A stretch of 64,000 nt of DNA from CAYUYV01 sp964522525 (GTDB lineage Bacteria; Pseudomonadota; Alphaproteobacteria; JAJFIK01), in assembly GCA_964522525.1 (NCBI GenBank), contig CAZFWG010000006.1, positions 29,731-93,730 of the forward strand. The letters are read 5' to 3'. A program made the translations under genes and the position numbers. Below the pieces are notes generated by a model that was not told the DNA's origin, searched no databases, and saw only the letters and a program-made list of their open reading frames with translations. The number at the start of each line of letters is the position of its first letter. The first letter of the stretch is position 1. Below, piece after piece: positions 25,169-34,358 of this stretch.

Positions 25169-25576
25169 ATGACACAGGCGGTCCATCCGTCCGACAATCT
25201 CGGTCCCTTTATGGGTCCAGGGCCCGATGCCCAGTGCCACGCCCATCTCGCAAATGGGGAATTCCGCATCCAGCAATGCCGCGATTGTGGTGCCTATCAG
25301 TTTTTCCCCCGCATGTTGTGCAAGGCCTGTGGCAGCCCGAATCTCACCTTCGTCAAGGCCGAAGGAACGGGCACGGTCTATTCCTTCACGACCATTCGCA
25401 ACAAGCCGGAAGCCGGCGGCCCCCAGAACTTTTCCATCATTGAGCTGACGGAAGGCCCGCGCCTCTTTTCCCGGGTCGAGCAGATCGATCCGGAGGCGGT
25501 CCATATCGGCATGGCCGTGCGCGCCCGCATCGTAGCGGGCGAGGATCAGCCCTTTGTGGTTTTCGATCCCGCCTAG
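25169..25576 (+). CDS. Zn-ribbon/OB-fold (DUF35) protein
   Basis: The 135-residue product has a rubredoxin-like zinc ribbon (QQCRDCGAYQFFPRMLCKACGS, Cys pairs at about residues 37/40 and 51/54) and then an OB-fold (GTVYSFTTIR, FSIIELTEGPRLFSRVE). Such proteins form complexes with thiolase-like or acyl-CoA hydratase-like enzymes, as in steroid side-chain retro-aldolase and PhlB systems. A thiolase-like gene lies two genes downstream, in the same direction, and is the expected partner. Confidence 0.9.
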   Translation: MTQAVHPSDNLGPFMGPGPDAQCHAHLANGEFRIQQCRDCGAYQFFPRMLCKACGSPNLTFVKAEGTGTVYSFTTIRNKPEAGGPQNFSIIELTEGPRLFSRVEQIDPEAVHIGMAVRARIVAGEDQPFVVFDPA

Positions 25577-25585
25577 TGGAGCGGG

Positions 25586-25703
25586 TTTGACATCTGAGCA
25601 CCCCTTGCGGTGGGCCCTGAACACGGATGTCAAAGTCAACACGTTCCACAAGAACGATAACGTGCCAAGGGTTCTTGAGCGTCCGACATTTGCTGATGAG
25701 CAA
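25586..25703. repeat. Block of three inverted repeats
   Basis: In the 177-bp space between the DUF35 and methyltransferase genes, three palindromes follow one another. TTTGACATC (25586-25594) pairs perfectly with GATGTCAAA (25626-25634). CACGTT (25640-25645) pairs with AACGTG (25659-25664) and encloses GTTC/GAAC. TTGCT-GATG-AGCAA spans 25690-25703. The stretch is noncoding and its purpose is unknown; regulatory binding sites or a folded RNA are possible. Confidence 0.45.
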
Positions 25704-25753
25704 GCCGCTGGTGGGATGCAGATGTTGGAGCCGGACCGCGAGGAGAAAACGCC

Positions 25754-26371
25754 ATGCCAGGGGCCACGTTCCACTTCAAGCCAACCATGCCGCCGCCGGC
25801 TCTGGCGGGTATTGCGGCCGCGACAAGGCGGATCGCTTTCGATGCGGCGAGCGAGGAGCGCACGGGCCAGCTTTTGATGACCCTGGCGGCCACGAAGCCG
25901 GGCGGGCACTTCCTCGAACTCGGGACCGGCACCGGCGTTTCGGCCGCCTGGTTGCTCGCAGGCATGGACCAGGCCTCCCGTCTTCATTCGGTCGATACGG
26001 ACGCCGATGTGCAAGCGGTGGCCAAGCGCGCCCTGGCCGGTGATCCCCGGATCACGTTTCACTTGTGCGATGGCGCGACCTTTATCGCGGAGGCGGCGCC
26101 CGGCTCCTTTGATCTGATCTTTGCCGATGCGTGGCCCGGAAAGTTTTCAGATCTTGAGAGCGCGCTTGTGCTTTTGAAACCGGGCGGGATCTATCTGGTC
26201 GATGACCTGTTGCCCCAGGCGAATTGGCCCGCCAATCATCAGTCCCGGGTGGATGAATTCACGGCCCGGCTTGAGGCCATGGAGGGCCTTGCGATCACGC
26301 GTCTGGATTGGGCCAGCGGTTTGATCCTGGCCGTCAGGACAGGGACAATAGACAAGGCAGGGAAGGGATGA
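25754..26371 (+). CDS. O-methyltransferase-like class I SAM protein
   Basis: The 205-residue product has a SAM site (HFLELGTGTGVSAAWLLAGM), an acidic second motif (LHSVDTDADVQ) and FDLIFADAWPGKF with KPGGIYLVDDLLPQ, as in metal-dependent catechol-type O-methyltransferases. A GAGGAG ribosome binding site precedes the ATG. Its stop overlaps the next gene's start (ATGA), so it is in an operon with the thiolase-like gene. Confidence 0.87.
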   Translation: MPGATFHFKPTMPPPALAGIAAATRRIAFDAASEERTGQLLMTLAATKPGGHFLELGTGTGVSAAWLLAGMDQASRLHSVDTDADVQAVAKRALAGDPRITFHLCDGATFIAEAAPGSFDLIFADAWPGKFSDLESALVLLKPGGIYLVDDLLPQANWPANHQSRVDEFTARLEAMEGLAITRLDWASGLILAVRTGTIDKAGKG

Positions 26372-27546
26372 CAGGCATGCACTCACTGCGTGGCAAGGCC
26401 GCCATTGTCGGCATCGGATTGGGCGGGTTCGCGCCCGATGGACGGATCGGCGAGGCCAAGGAGCGGACCGAATTCGAGATCCTGGGCGAGGCGGTCCACA
26501 ACGCCTTGAGCGATGCGGGCCTTACCCTGAAGGATGTGGACGGACTGTTCGCGGCCTCCATGATGTCCGCCGTCCCGGCCCTGGTGGTCGGCGAATATCT
26601 GGGGCTGAGCCCCAAGATCGTCGACGGCACCAATCTGGGCGGTTCCTCCTTCATGAACCATCTTCAATGGGCGGCTCTGGCGCTCGATGCCGGTCTGTGC
26701 GAGGTGGCCCTTGTCTGTTACGGCTCCAATCAGCGCACCCGCGTGGGAGGGCGCGGCGCCCAACGGCCCGAGACACCCTGGTGGGTGGCGCCCTATCGTC
26801 CGCGCCCGCCCATTTCCGGCTATGCCCTGAGTGCCAACCGGCACATGCATGAATATGGCACGACCTCGGAACAATTGGCGGAAGTCGCCGTTGCGGCGCG
26901 CGCCTGGGCGGGCCTTAATCCGGAGGCCTTCATGCGGGATCCGCTGACGGTCGAGGATGTGCTCTCCTCCCGGATGATCGCCGATCCCTTGCATCTTCTG
27001 GATTGTTGCCTGGTGACCGATGGGGGCGGGGCGGCGGTTCTCGTCCGGGCCGACCGCGCCAAGGATTTCCCGCAACCGCCGGCCTATGTGCTGGGTGTGG
27101 CGGCCGCCCAGGACCACATGCAGGTCTCCGAAATGCCCGATCTCACCGTGACGGCGGCGGCTCAGTCGGGTCCGCGCGCCTTTGCCATGGCGGGAGTGGG
27201 GCCGGAGGATGTGGATGTCGTGATGCTCTATGATGCGTTCACGATCAATACCATCCTGTTTCTGGAGGATCTCGGCTTTTGCCCAAAGGGCGAGGGCGGA
27301 CGGTTTGTCGAGAACGGGACGATCGCACCGGGCGGCAAGCTGGCCGTCAACACCAATGGAGGCGGGCTGTCCTGCGTCCATCCCGGCATGTATGGCATGT
27401 TCTGCCTGATCGAGGCGGTGCGGCAGTTGAGGGGCGCTTGCGGTGTGCGCCAGGTGCCGAGCGCCCAGCTTGCCGTCGCCCACGGCAATGGGGGACAGCT
27501 TTCAAGTCAGGTGACCGCGGTTCTGGGAACCGGCGCAGCCTTGTGA
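26368..27546 (+). CDS. Thiolase-like protein, SCP-x/Ltp2 type
   Basis: The 392-residue product has the thiolase fold of the lipid-transfer/SCP-x branch: KAAIVGIGLGGFAPDG, a DAGLTLKDVDGLF turn, ALVVGEYLGLSP, and the C-terminal NTNGGGLSCVHPGMYG and VAHGNGGQLSSQ. The position of the usual nucleophilic Cys reads NLGGSSFMNHLQ, so no Cys is present there. This matches DUF35-associated thiolase-like aldolases such as Ltp2, which cleave C-C bonds without a thioester intermediate, more than true thiolases. ATG 26368 overlaps the methyltransferase stop. Its DUF35 partner is encoded just upstream. Confidence 0.88.
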   Translation: MTGMHSLRGKAAIVGIGLGGFAPDGRIGEAKERTEFEILGEAVHNALSDAGLTLKDVDGLFAASMMSAVPALVVGEYLGLSPKIVDGTNLGGSSFMNHLQWAALALDAGLCEVALVCYGSNQRTRVGGRGAQRPETPWWVAPYRPRPPISGYALSANRHMHEYGTTSEQLAEVAVAARAWAGLNPEAFMRDPLTVEDVLSSRMIADPLHLLDCCLVTDGGGAAVLVRADRAKDFPQPPAYVLGVAAAQDHMQVSEMPDLTVTAAAQSGPRAFAMAGVGPEDVDVVMLYDAFTINTILFLEDLGFCPKGEGGRFVENGTIAPGGKLAVNTNGGGLSCVHPGMYGMFCLIEAVRQLRGACGVRQVPSAQLAVAHGNGGQLSSQVTAVLGTGAAL

Positions 27547-27586
27547 CTTTGACGGACCGTTGAGCGGCGCAACAGGAGCGATAACC

Positions 27587-28690
27587 ATGCTGACCAAAGC
27601 GGATGACTTTCCGATCCATCAATTGCCCGAACCCATCGCCACGGCGGGCAGTGACCGGAATTTCTATGATCGGTATTTCTTCAACGGTTACCTGAAGGAC
27701 GGGAGCGGCTTTTTTGCCTGCGCCTTGGGCGTCTATCCGCATCTCAACATCATGGACGGTGCCTTCAGCATCGTGAAAGATGGCGTTCAACGGAATCTCC
27801 GGGTCAGCAAGGTGCTCCACTCCGAACGTCTCGATACGGTGATCGGGCCCTTGACCATCGAGGTCGTCGAACCGCTCCGTCGGCTGCGCATTCAGGTCGA
27901 GGCCCCGGAGCAGGGCATCCGGGCCGATGTGACCTTCACCGGCCGCCATTTTCCCATTGAGGAGCCCCGCTTCACCCACCGCCAGGGACCGCGTCTTCTT
28001 CTTGACTACACGCGGCTGACCCAGAATGGTCATTATGACGGGTTCGTCGAATTTGACGGTCAGAAACTCCTGTTCGAGGCAGAGAACAATTGGGGCACCC
28101 GGGATCGGTCCTGGGGCGTGCGCCCCATCGGGGCAAGCGATCCCCAGCCCGTGGCGCCGCCGCCGCTGCCCCAATTCTACTGGCTGTGGTCGCCCCTCAA
28201 TTTCGATGACATGGCGGTTTTCTATCATTTGAATGCGGACCAGCACGGGACAGCATGGAACACCAAGGGTATTCTGGCGCCTGCTGACGGATCACCCGAA
28301 CAGGGCCAGCGGGAGGTCTCAAGCACCATTGCCTACAAGCCCGGAACGCGCCATGCCCAATCGGCCGTTCTGGAGTTTGCGGGTTTTGATGGCGTTGCCA
28401 CCCGCATTCATCTGGCACCCCAATGGCAGTTCTCCATGAGCGGCATCGGCTATACCCATCCCGAATGGGGCCACGGCATGTATAAGGGCGAGCTTGCCGT
28501 TGGCTATGATGAATATGTTCACGGGGATATTCCGCCCATGGACATGCTGCATCTCCATGTCCAGGCCTTCTGTGTGGCCACCATGGAGCGGGGCGATGGC
28601 AGCCGCCGCCAAGGCGCGGGCGTCCTGGAGCAGCTCGTGATCGGTCCTTACGCGCCCGCAGGCTTCACGGATCTTCTCGACGGGGCGTAG
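27587..28690 (+). CDS. AttH/CrtC-like (DUF7065-type) protein
   Basis: The 367-residue product is all-beta and contains the motif AENNWGTRDRSWGVRPIG (about residues 167-184), QFYWLWSPLNFDDMAVFYHLN and WGHGMYKGELAVGYDE. This recalls the lipocalin-like AttH/CrtC hydratase fold and the DUF7064/DUF7065 proteins found in steroid and terpenoid degradation loci. No signal peptide is visible. ATG 27587 has AGGAG. It follows the thiolase-like gene by 40 bp and likely acts on the same hydrophobic substrate. The precise reaction is unknown. Confidence 0.75.
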   Translation: MLTKADDFPIHQLPEPIATAGSDRNFYDRYFFNGYLKDGSGFFACALGVYPHLNIMDGAFSIVKDGVQRNLRVSKVLHSERLDTVIGPLTIEVVEPLRRLRIQVEAPEQGIRADVTFTGRHFPIEEPRFTHRQGPRLLLDYTRLTQNGHYDGFVEFDGQKLLFEAENNWGTRDRSWGVRPIGASDPQPVAPPPLPQFYWLWSPLNFDDMAVFYHLNADQHGTAWNTKGILAPADGSPEQGQREVSSTIAYKPGTRHAQSAVLEFAGFDGVATRIHLAPQWQFSMSGIGYTHPEWGHGMYKGELAVGYDEYVHGDIPPMDMLHLHVQAFCVATMERGDGSRRQGAGVLEQLVIGPYAPAGFTDLLDGA

Positions 28691-28715
28691 AGAAACCTGC
28701 CTTTGTTATGGCCCT

Positions 28716-29129
28716 TTAGACCGATCGGCCAAGCCGCCAACCGGTGAGCGCGAGGGCCAGCCAACCGGCGATGAAGCAAAGGCCGCCCACGGGTGTCAGC
28801 AGCACGAGGGCGCGGGATCCCGTCAGTCCCAGGACATAGAGGGATCCGCTGAACAGGATGATCCCCACCAGGAACAGGCGGCCGGGCCACCGGGCGCGGT
28901 CCTTGTCGAAGGCGGCAAGGCCGGCGACCCCGAACAGCGCCAGACTGTGGATCAGATGATAGAGCGCGCCCGTCTTGTAGGCAGCGAGGGCGGCCGGCTC
29001 CGCCACGCGTTCCAGACCATGGGCGCCAAAGGCGCCGAACCCCACGGCAAGCGCGCCGCTGAGGCCGGCAACGAAAAGCCAGCCGCCCAGGTTGGGCTCA
29101 TGCGGGACGTGCCTGTTCGTGTCCATCAT
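28716..29129 (-). CDS. DUF423 membrane protein
   Basis: The 137-residue product has four membrane segments and the DUF423 (YgdD-like) pattern AVGFGAFGAHGLE, KTGALYHLIHSLALFGVAGL and FSGSLYVLGLTG, ending TPVGGLCFIAGW. The family's function is unknown. Its start lies within the last 30 bases of the RND pump gene. Several ATGs (29141, 29135, 29129, 29126) are possible; the exact one is uncertain. Confidence 0.87.
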   Translation of the reverse strand: MMDTNRHVPHEPNLGGWLFVAGLSGALAVGFGAFGAHGLERVAEPAALAAYKTGALYHLIHSLALFGVAGLAAFDKDRARWPGRLFLVGIILFSGSLYVLGLTGSRALVLLTPVGGLCFIAGWLALALTGWRLGRSV

Positions 29130-32100
29130 CGCCATCGCCATTGAGGTTGCGGAAGGATGTCAGCCCGAAATCCTCTACCATGGCATAGGTTGTCGGCACA
29201 ACGAACAACACCAGAAGAGCCGTGGCCATCAGCCCGAAGGCGATCGAGATCACGAGCGGGATCAGGACCTGGGCCTGGAGGCTCGTTTCGCTCAAGATCG
29301 GCAGGAGCCCGGCCACGGTCGTCAGTGTGGTGAGGGCAATGGGCCGGAAGCGGTCCCGGGCGGCGGCAATGACGGCATCCTCCACTTTCATCCCGGCCGA
29401 GCCGTGAAACTTGATGAAGGTCACGAGCAGGATCGAATTGTTCACGACGACGCCCGCAAGGCTCACGAAGCCCATCATCGACGGCATGGAGAGATCATAG
29501 CCCATGAGCAAATGGCCGATCACGACACCGACAAAGGCAAGCGGAATGATCGCCATGACGATCAGGGGTTCCTGGTAGGAGCGGAACTGAAAGCTCAGGA
29601 TGATAAAGACACCGAAAAGTCCGAACAGGGCCGATTGCCCGAGGGACGCCAAGGTGGTGTTCGCTTCTGCCTGCTGACCTTCCACATTGAGGCGCACACT
29701 TGGGTGGCGTTCCAGAAAGCCCGGCAGAAATTCGGTCTCGAGGGCAGCAAGGATTTCATTGGCGTTGTTCTTGTCGAAGTCGACTTCCCCCTGAATGGTA
29801 ACGGCCCGTTCCCGATCGATCCGATTGATCCGGGCCCGCCCCCTTCCGGTCTCGACCATGGCGATGGCCCCGAGGGGCACCTGGGCGCCGGTAGCACTGG
29901 TCACGGTAAAGACGTTCAAATCTCCGAGTGCATCCCGGTCCGCTTCGGCGACGCGCACGTCGATCTCGAAGGATTCGGATCCGACCTGGATCTCATCGGC
30001 CGTGACGCCGAAAAAGGCCGCCCGCAGTTGGCGCGCAATGGTCTCGGCGTCAAAGCCGAGCGACGACGCGCCCTCCCGGAGATGGATGCGCAGTTCGGGC
30101 TTGCCCGGTCGCAAGTCATCCCGCAGATCGTAGACGCCGTCGAAACCGGCAAGCCAGTTCTGCATGTCAAGGGAGGCGGCCTTCAAGGCTTCAAGATCAT
30201 CGCCGACCAGTTCGAGATCGATGGGCAGGCCTGCAGGCCCGATTTGCAGGCGGCTGAAGGTCACCGCAAGGACATCCGCCACGTCGCCTGTCTCCTGGCG
30301 CCAACGGTTCAGGAAGTCATCGGCCGAAACATTCCGGATTTCGGCGCCGCGCATGTCCACAAAGATGCTGGCGACATGGGGGCCGGTCTCGAAACTCACC
30401 GAATTGAGGTTTGTCTGAACAAGCGTGTTGGTGACGAGCGAGGCCTGGCGCCGTTCATTCTGGCGCAAGGCCTCGTTCGTGCGCTCCAAGGCCTGAAGGA
30501 CGCGGTCCACGACTTCATCCGTACGCGCCAGCGGTGTGCCCTGGGGCAGAAGGATGCGGGCGACGATGTTGTCACCGTCAAGATCGGGGAAGGCGCGGAA
30601 CTTCAGGACACCGCTGGGCAACATGCCGAAGGTGAGGATCATCAAGGCAAGGACGGAACTCAGAAACAGATAGCGGTTTGCCACCACGGTCTCAACGGCC
30701 GGGACGACCACGCCGTCCCTGAAGCCGATGAAGCTTTCCTCGAATGCCTGGCGTATACGGCCCGGTTTATCCGGGTGCTGCATGGCGTGGTAGAGGTGAT
30801 TGGGCAGGATGAAGAAGGCCTCGATCATGCTGACGGAGAGCACGATCAGGAGAACGATTGGCATGTCCCGCAGGATCTGCCCCAGGTCCCCTTCGAGAAA
30901 ACCGAGGGGCAGGAAGATGAAGGCGGTGGTCGTGAATGATGACAGCACGCCGGGCAGGACCTGGCGGGTGCCTTCGACCGCCGCTTCCCGCGGAGAAAGC
31001 CCCCGATGACGCGCGGCCGCGATATTCTCGGCAATGACGATGGCATCATCCATCAAGAGGCCGACGGCGACCAGAAGCCCGATCATGCTCAGCATGTTGA
31101 AGGTAATGCCGAGGACTCCCATGGCGAAGATGGCGCCGGCAAAGGAAACGGGGAGCCCCATCGCCACCCAGAAAGCGTAGCGCAGGGAAAAGAACAGCCA
31201 CATGACCAGGAAGACAAGCACAAGCCCCATGGCGCCGTTTCCGAGGAGAAGCTGAAGGCGGTCCCGGACGATGCTTGAGACATTCCGTGTCAGGGTCAAG
31301 GTGACATTGGCGGGTGCCCGGGCGTTCTCGACCTCCACAAAGGCCGCCACCGCGTCGACCACGTCGAGCGTGTCCTGGCTGCGGGTCTTGGTGACCTCGA
31401 GCAGGGCGGCCGGCTGACCGTTGAAGACCATGCGCTCTTCATCGAGTTCAAAACGGTCCGTAATCGTCGCGATGTCCCCAAGGCGCAACTCCGCACCGCT
31501 GTCGCTTGACACCACGATAAGGGATTCGAAGTCGGCGGCCGTGCGCCGTTCGTCCTGGAAGCGCAGCAGGATGTCCCGGTCCGGCGTGAACAGCGTACCG
31601 CTCGGTAGATCAACACTCTGCCGGGAAATGGTGCCGGCGATATCGGACACGGAGAGGCCGAACTGGCGCAAGGTGTCGGCGGGGATCTCAATACGGATCT
31701 GACGTTCGGAGAAGCCTTGGACCTCGATCTGGCTCACCTCTCCGAGCCGTTGCAGACGGCGCTTCACATCCTCCGCATAGGCCTTGAGATCCGTCGGCGT
31801 CATGTCACCGGCGATGGCGATCGATGTCACCGGATCCGTTCGGCCGAGCTGACTGACAACGGGCTCTTCCACATCGGCGGGGAAGTCGTTGATGGCGTCG
31901 ATTTCCGCCTTGATATCCGTGAAGAAACGATCGAACGAGCCGGTGGCCGTGTTGAGTTCCATCACGGCCCGAGCGGAGTTTTCCCGGGCGTCGCATGTCA
32001 TGCGTTTGAGATCCGTGACACCGTCGGCGGCATCCTCGATGCGCTGGCACAGGGCGTCTTCGACCTCCTCGGCGCTCGCCCCCGGATAGACGATCCGCAC

Positions 32101-32235
32101 TTCCACTTCATCGAGGGGCAGGTCGGGGAAGGTCGAGCGGCCGATATCGCCGATGGAAATAGCCCCGAGCCCAAGGCCGAACAGCATGAGCAGATTGGCC
32201 GCCGTCGGATGATGGGCAAAAAAGCGGAGGATCAT
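29098..32235 (-). CDS. RND efflux pump inner-membrane subunit
   Basis: The 1045-residue product has the full RND plan of twelve membrane helices and two large periplasmic loops. It begins with a cytoplasmic stub and TM1 (ILRFFAHHPTAANLLMLFGLGLG). TM4 carries the proton-relay pair in GLLVAVGLLMDDAIVIAENIAAARHRG (about residues 386-412). The second-half equivalent is LAGVVVNNSILLVTFIKFH. It would pump drugs or metabolites with the periplasmic adaptor encoded just upstream (4-bp overlap) and an outer-membrane channel that is not in this window. The gene is the last of a tetR-MFP-RND operon. Confidence 0.95.
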   Translation of the reverse strand: MILRFFAHHPTAANLLMLFGLGLGAISIGDIGRSTFPDLPLDEVEVRIVYPGASAEEVEDALCQRIEDAADGVTDLKRMTCDARENSARAVMELNTATGSFDRFFTDIKAEIDAINDFPADVEEPVVSQLGRTDPVTSIAIAGDMTPTDLKAYAEDVKRRLQRLGEVSQIEVQGFSERQIRIEIPADTLRQFGLSVSDIAGTISRQSVDLPSGTLFTPDRDILLRFQDERRTAADFESLIVVSSDSGAELRLGDIATITDRFELDEERMVFNGQPAALLEVTKTRSQDTLDVVDAVAAFVEVENARAPANVTLTLTRNVSSIVRDRLQLLLGNGAMGLVLVFLVMWLFFSLRYAFWVAMGLPVSFAGAIFAMGVLGITFNMLSMIGLLVAVGLLMDDAIVIAENIAAARHRGLSPREAAVEGTRQVLPGVLSSFTTTAFIFLPLGFLEGDLGQILRDMPIVLLIVLSVSMIEAFFILPNHLYHAMQHPDKPGRIRQAFEESFIGFRDGVVVPAVETVVANRYLFLSSVLALMILTFGMLPSGVLKFRAFPDLDGDNIVARILLPQGTPLARTDEVVDRVLQALERTNEALRQNERRQASLVTNTLVQTNLNSVSFETGPHVASIFVDMRGAEIRNVSADDFLNRWRQETGDVADVLAVTFSRLQIGPAGLPIDLELVGDDLEALKAASLDMQNWLAGFDGVYDLRDDLRPGKPELRIHLREGASSLGFDAETIARQLRAAFFGVTADEIQVGSESFEIDVRVAEADRDALGDLNVFTVTSATGAQVPLGAIAMVETGRGRARINRIDRERAVTIQGEVDFDKNNANEILAALETEFLPGFLERHPSVRLNVEGQQAEANTTLASLGQSALFGLFGVFIILSFQFRSYQEPLIVMAIIPLAFVGVVIGHLLMGYDLSMPSMMGFVSLAGVVVNNSILLVTFIKFHGSAGMKVEDAVIAAARDRFRPIALTTLTTVAGLLPILSETSLQAQVLIPLVISIAFGLMATALLVLFVVPTTYAMVEDFGLTSFRNLNGDGDDGHEQARPA

Positions 32236-33638
32236 CGCAGGCCTCCTTCACCGGCCATGGCCGCCTTGATGCGGGTCGAAAGATCCGGGTCCGCTTCCGG
32301 CGCAAGCTTCATGCCCGGCACGGCCGGGATCAGGTCGGAGACGACCACGCGTTCCCCGGCCTCGATGCCTGTGCTGACAATGGCCAGATCGCCCTGGATG
32401 AAGGCGAGTTTAACGGGCCTGATTTCCAGGCGATTATCATCCGTAACAAGATGCAGCCGGTCACCGCGAAGCGCCGTGCTCGGCACGACAAGGAGATCTG
32501 GCTGCGCCGCCCCGATCAGCTCCACCGACACATACATGTTGCGCGTGAGAGGCGGCCGTTCGCCGGGCACGGCCTTGCTGTAGGGATCGTCGACTGCGAC
32601 GACCACGCCGATGGTGCGGGTCTGGGGATCGACGCTTTCGCTGAAGCGGACGACCCGCGCATCCCAGGACGCGCCGACGGGGGCGCTGACCAGGCTGACC
32701 CGCGCGGTCAATCCGAGTTCTTCGAGGATGGGAACCGTGCCCTGGCCCTGGGCGAAAATGTCGCTGGGGTCGAGCGGCCGGTCCGGCCGGGGCGGGAAGA
32801 GGTGAAAGACCCGTCCAAGGGGTAGTTGGGCGATGATTTCAGCCGTCTCCAGACCGTCCGCCTCCACCATGACCTGACCCACCGTCACGACCTGTTCCGG
32901 ATCCACGGACACGGTGCCGATGCGCGCGTCGAGGGGCAGGGTGATCACCGTCCGGGTCAGGTCCCGCGCGGCTTCCGCCAATTGGACGCGGGCGAGATCC
33001 AGCTCCGCTTCCCGCAGGGCCCGCTGGGCGGGATACAGGCTCACCTGATTGCGCAGGGACTGAACACTTTGGCGCTGGGTGAGAACGGCCCGCTCCTGAT
33101 TGTCGACCGCGGCCTGGGACGCGGTTCCCCGTTTCAGGAGGTCTTGCTGACGCTTGAGATCGCGTTCCGACAGGGTCAGGGCCCGTTCCTCGATGGCAAG
33201 CGATTGGGCGGTGTTTTCTTCTTCCTGGGCCAATTGGGTAAGGGACGCTTCGCTCGCGCGGATATTGGCCTGAAGCCGCGCGATGGTGAGTTCGATATCG
33301 ACGGGATCGATGCGGATGATCTCCGTGTCCTTTTCCAAGAGGAAGCCCGGACGCAGTTCCGGATGGCGGAAGATCACCCGGCCGCCAACCTCGGCGATGC
33401 CTTGCCATTCCGTCGCCGGAGCGACCGTACCGAAACCGATCGCCCGGGGCACGACCGCGCCCTGGACAACCTCCACCGTCCGCACCGCCGTCGTCGCTTC
33501 TTCAACGGGCCGCTTGCTCGGCCCCCCATTGGCGATCACGAGCAGAAAGATGATCAAAACGGCGCCCGCGACGGGGAGGAACGGGCGCAGGCGGGTCAGC
33601 AGCGTGGCAGGCAGGAACGGGGAACGATCAGTGGACAT
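32232..33638 (-). CDS. RND periplasmic adaptor (membrane fusion protein)
   Basis: The 468-residue product has a signal-anchor (residues about 12-36), a lipoyl/barrel part that begins ATTAVRTVEVVQGAVVPRAIGFG, a long alpha-hairpin (about residues 120-215) rich in Gln, Glu and Arg, and a C-terminal beta-barrel with SVDPQTRTIGVVVAVDDP and LLVVPSTALRGDRLHLV. It links the pump to the outer-membrane channel. ATG 33638 lies inside the end of the TetR gene (11-bp overlap), and its stop overlaps the RND start by 4 bp. Confidence 0.93.
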   Translation of the reverse strand: MSTDRSPFLPATLLTRLRPFLPVAGAVLIIFLLVIANGGPSKRPVEEATTAVRTVEVVQGAVVPRAIGFGTVAPATEWQGIAEVGGRVIFRHPELRPGFLLEKDTEIIRIDPVDIELTIARLQANIRASEASLTQLAQEEENTAQSLAIEERALTLSERDLKRQQDLLKRGTASQAAVDNQERAVLTQRQSVQSLRNQVSLYPAQRALREAELDLARVQLAEAARDLTRTVITLPLDARIGTVSVDPEQVVTVGQVMVEADGLETAEIIAQLPLGRVFHLFPPRPDRPLDPSDIFAQGQGTVPILEELGLTARVSLVSAPVGASWDARVVRFSESVDPQTRTIGVVVAVDDPYSKAVPGERPPLTRNMYVSVELIGAAQPDLLVVPSTALRGDRLHLVTDDNRLEIRPVKLAFIQGDLAIVSTGIEAGERVVVSDLIPAVPGMKLAPEADPDLSTRIKAAMAGEGGLR

Positions 33639-34281
33639 CGGGGGGCTCCTGGGTCGCACGGGAACGAATACCGTCGATGGCGAAGGTGGCAATCAGTCGG
33701 GCCAGTCTGGGCAGGTCCGCAGGGTCAGGCGCCATGCGCGGTCCGGGATAGTTCAGGACACGGGAAATGACCGGATAGGCTTTGATCCGGTGCACGCACA
33801 GGCCGACAATGCAGACGGCGATTTCCTGGGGGGGAAGCCGGGGCGGCGGGTTCCCTGCGATGACGCGTTCGACAAGCTGCGTCACATGGCCGTGCAGCGG
33901 ACGCACGCCCCGTTCGACCATGAGGTCGAGGGCATCGGTGGGATCGAGCATCTCCCGCATCATCAGGCGCCCGAACGGACCCGTCCGCGCGGTGCTGGCC
34001 AGGGTCAGGAACCACTCGATACAGGTCACGAGATCGGCTTCCGGATCGTCCGTCAGGTCGGGCAGCGGGCGGGTCATGAAGGTCTGGGATTGGGCATGGG
34101 CGAGGGTCTCGCGATAGAGCCCCGCCTTGTCCGTGAAGTGGTAGCGCACGGAGGCCACATTGGTCTCCGCCGCTTCACAGATCTCGCGAATTCCGGCCCC
34201 CTCGAACCCTTTTTCGCCAAATATGCGCGCGGCCGCCTCGATCAGGCGGCTCTTAGTGTCCGGGGGACAGGCGGCATCCAT
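33628..34281 (-). CDS. TetR-family repressor of the RND operon (CecR-like)
   Basis: The 217-residue product has an N-terminal TetR helix-turn-helix (KSRLIEAAARIFGEKGFEGAGIREICEAA and NVASVRYHFTDKAGLYRETL) and a C-terminal domain with RLMMREMLDPTDALDLMVERGVRPLHGHVTQLVERV (about residues 112-147), as in CecR/DUF1956 proteins. It heads the efflux operon and overlaps the adaptor gene. Two related palindromes lie within 80 bp upstream, so it probably represses itself and perhaps the divergent oxidoreductase. Confidence 0.92.
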   Translation of the reverse strand: MDAACPPDTKSRLIEAAARIFGEKGFEGAGIREICEAAETNVASVRYHFTDKAGLYRETLAHAQSQTFMTRPLPDLTDDPEADLVTCIEWFLTLASTARTGPFGRLMMREMLDPTDALDLMVERGVRPLHGHVTQLVERVIAGNPPPRLPPQEIAVCIVGLCVHRIKAYPVISRVLNYPGPRMAPDPADLPRLARLIATFAIDGIRSRATQEPPDVH

Positions 34282-34299
34282 GACATGGTGGCCTTTGCG

Positions 34300-34317
34300 T
34301 TTAAACAGTCGTTTGAA
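34300..34317. promoter_or_regulatory. Probable TetR operator, site 1
   Basis: TTTAAACAGTCGTTTGAA is an imperfect palindrome (arms TTTAAAC/GTTTGAA, one mismatch) 19 bp upstream of the tetR start. It resembles site 2, 43 bp away. Confidence 0.6.
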
Positions 34318-34342
34318 TTCCTGCCACAGGCCGCCTGCGGTG

Positions 34343-34358
34343 TCAAACACATGTTTGA
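34343..34358. promoter_or_regulatory. Probable TetR operator, site 2
   Basis: TCAAACACATGTTTGA is a perfect 7-bp palindrome with a two-base centre. It shares the AAAC...GTTTGA core with site 1 and lies in the divergent interval between tetR and the quinone oxidoreductase. Paired sites of this kind are typical for TetR autoregulation. Confidence 0.65.

Noticed and set aside
29092..30939. 615-codon plus-strand frame over the RND pump
   Set aside because: Shadow of the RND gene: Gln/Glu/His/Gly-rich translation with no motif.
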